A stretch of 64,000 nucleotides of DNA from Phymatolithon calcareum. Lineage: Eukaryota; Rhodophyta; Florideophyceae; Hapalidiales. A program made the translations under genes and the position numbers. Shown here piece after piece: positions 62,935 to 64,000 of the stretch (its first letter is position 1; each line of letters begins with the position of its first letter). The stretch is taken from positions 1,364,001 through 1,428,000 of the forward strand of contig OZ345360.1 in assembly GCA_977006965.1 (NCBI GenBank), written 5' to 3'. Under the pieces are notes generated by a model. That model searched no databases. It worked only from the letters and a program-made list of their open reading frames with translations, and was not told the DNA's origin.

Positions 62935-63829
62935 TGAATTCCACAATTTATGCCACGGGATCGAAACGGAAACTTCGGTCTGCATAGTTCTCGAGTTTAC
63001 GACGGGTTTGAAGCGTTTTGATCATGCTGTCAAAATGGTGCTGATTGTCGCAAATTCAAAGTCTGGGAAAAGCACTGTCGAGAAGACAAGAAAAAACGAA
63101 TATCAGGAGGCACCGTCTCGCATACTGTCGCTTATGTCTCATAAAAATACGGCTAATTCGGAGACAGTCTATCTGGCTCTGGATATGCGATGATTCATAC
63201 TCTAGCGCCGATAGCAATATTCGGAATGGTATAAATGTGACAGCACCCAAGCACAATATTGAGTCGGAAGGCAGCCGGCAAGAATATCAAAAAGTTTTGG
63301 TCGGGCCAGTTCTCCTTCGGGAGGACACGGAGAGAAGTGGCCGATGTAGGCGTCGGGTCATCTCCGTTCCCCGTTTGGCGAGCCAGCGCTCATAATGGAT
63401 CCCGATGACTACTGTGGATATGCGACTCGTATCAACACGACATGTAATCTCGGAAGTATTCCTGCTGCCCGAAATATTCCTCTGGACAATATCATATGCT
63501 TCGACAGCGCTATAGACATTGTCCATAATATCCAGATACCTTATAATAGATCTGTAGTGTCCATAAGAATTGTCATTTGATCGTTGAGCACGGTGAACAG
63601 CAATGAATCATGAACCCGTATCTAAATTAAGTGGTCTTTGTTGTCTCTTGCAAGCATTCCCCGGAAGAGAACGCGAGCGACGTCGAACTCTCTTCCACGT
63701 GGTAGCAGAAACCGATTTTGCTCAGGGAACCTTGGGGACACTTCGGCGTGCGTGTAGCCGACGGGGCTGTTGGTGGGTATGCGTCGAACGATTTTTGAAG
63801 AGTTGAGACCGCCGTCCTTTTTCATTCAT
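62935..63829. other. No assignable gene
   Basis: ORFs at 63008-63193, 63045-63395 and 63395-63580 overlap in different frames. None is recognised. Confidence 0.35.
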
Positions 63830-64000
63830 TCGCCCCATGCATCTTCTCCTCCGCCGCATGCAAGTTATGATCGTCCTCTTCAACGTTCCACTCTCAAGAC
63901 GTTTATTCCGGAGCGCATGCGAGAATAGCATCCAATTCTGGCATGACAGAAGAACGTGTTCCTTGAATTGTTCCGGCATGCCTGCTTCGTGCGCACTCCA
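63830..64000 (-). pseudogene. PWWP-family gene fragment, third locus
   Basis: The minus strand reads P-E-Q-F-K-E-H-V-L-L-S-C-Q-N, corresponding to A-Q-L-K-E-Q-L-L-L-A-C-Q-E of paralogue 2, followed by CGGCGGAGGAGAAGATGCAT resembling that gene's A-T-A-E-K-M-H region. The frame is broken. The gene's N-terminal part would lie beyond the window end. Confidence 0.55.

Overview
This 64 kb window is eukaryotic and dominated by transposable elements. It contains many non-LTR retrotransposon copies with AATAAA-like signals just before their 3' ends, PWWP/Tudor-type chromatin-reader folds, LTRs and TIR elements. Every ORF I could follow is uninterrupted by introns. An intron-poor unicellular eukaryote such as an alga or other protist is my best guess, but nothing here fixes the lineage. 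No tRNA, rRNA or CRISPR structure was recognised.

Layout. 1-6.5 kb holds 5'-truncated non-LTR pieces and relics. 6.5-7.7 kb holds the best single host-like gene, a divergent hemerythrin-like protein with an acidic tail. 8.3-12.5 kb is a four-level nest of insertions. 13.0-26.5 kb and 33.3-40.8 kb are the two arms of a large, recent inverted duplication around a 6.8 kb spacer. Each arm carries insertions the other lacks, so each serves as the empty-site control for the other. Insertions only in arm 1: a truncated family A copy, a solo LTR, a 1.76 kb LTR element with identical LTRs, an RNase H-bearing fragment, and an intact 4.2 kb non-LTR element. Insertions only in arm 2: an 8-bp-TSD hAT-like element, an AT-rich MITE, a family A tail, and a second RNase H fragment. 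A 5 kb nest (40.76-45.79 kb) interrupts the outer part of arm 2. From 46 to 64 kb the sequence is older and quieter: two intact PWWP/coiled-coil paralogues plus truncated copies, one 1.65 kb TIR element, short retroposon tails, and long stretches with only weak ORFs.

Non-LTR families are labelled by letter here (A, B, C, D, E, F, I). Each has its own 3' end: A stops at ATATCCCC without poly(A), B and C are A-rich, D ends in (TTC)n, E ends AATTCCAAATT plus A's, F ends in (AAAG)n, and I ends in (CCAT)n. Target-site duplications of 9-18 bp were found by eye for most copies.

Most striking points: (1) the family F RNase H domain carries a Tudor-like module of about 100 residues spliced between its first two beta strands, present in all three copies that cover the region; (2) the inverted duplication works as a natural record of insertions; (3) a 1.16 kb element has opposed subterminal arrays of a GTCACTAAT motif every ~29 bp; (4) an intact two-ORF retrotransposon has an ATGA stop/start overlap; (5) perfect or near-perfect hairpins lie at several element 5' junctions.
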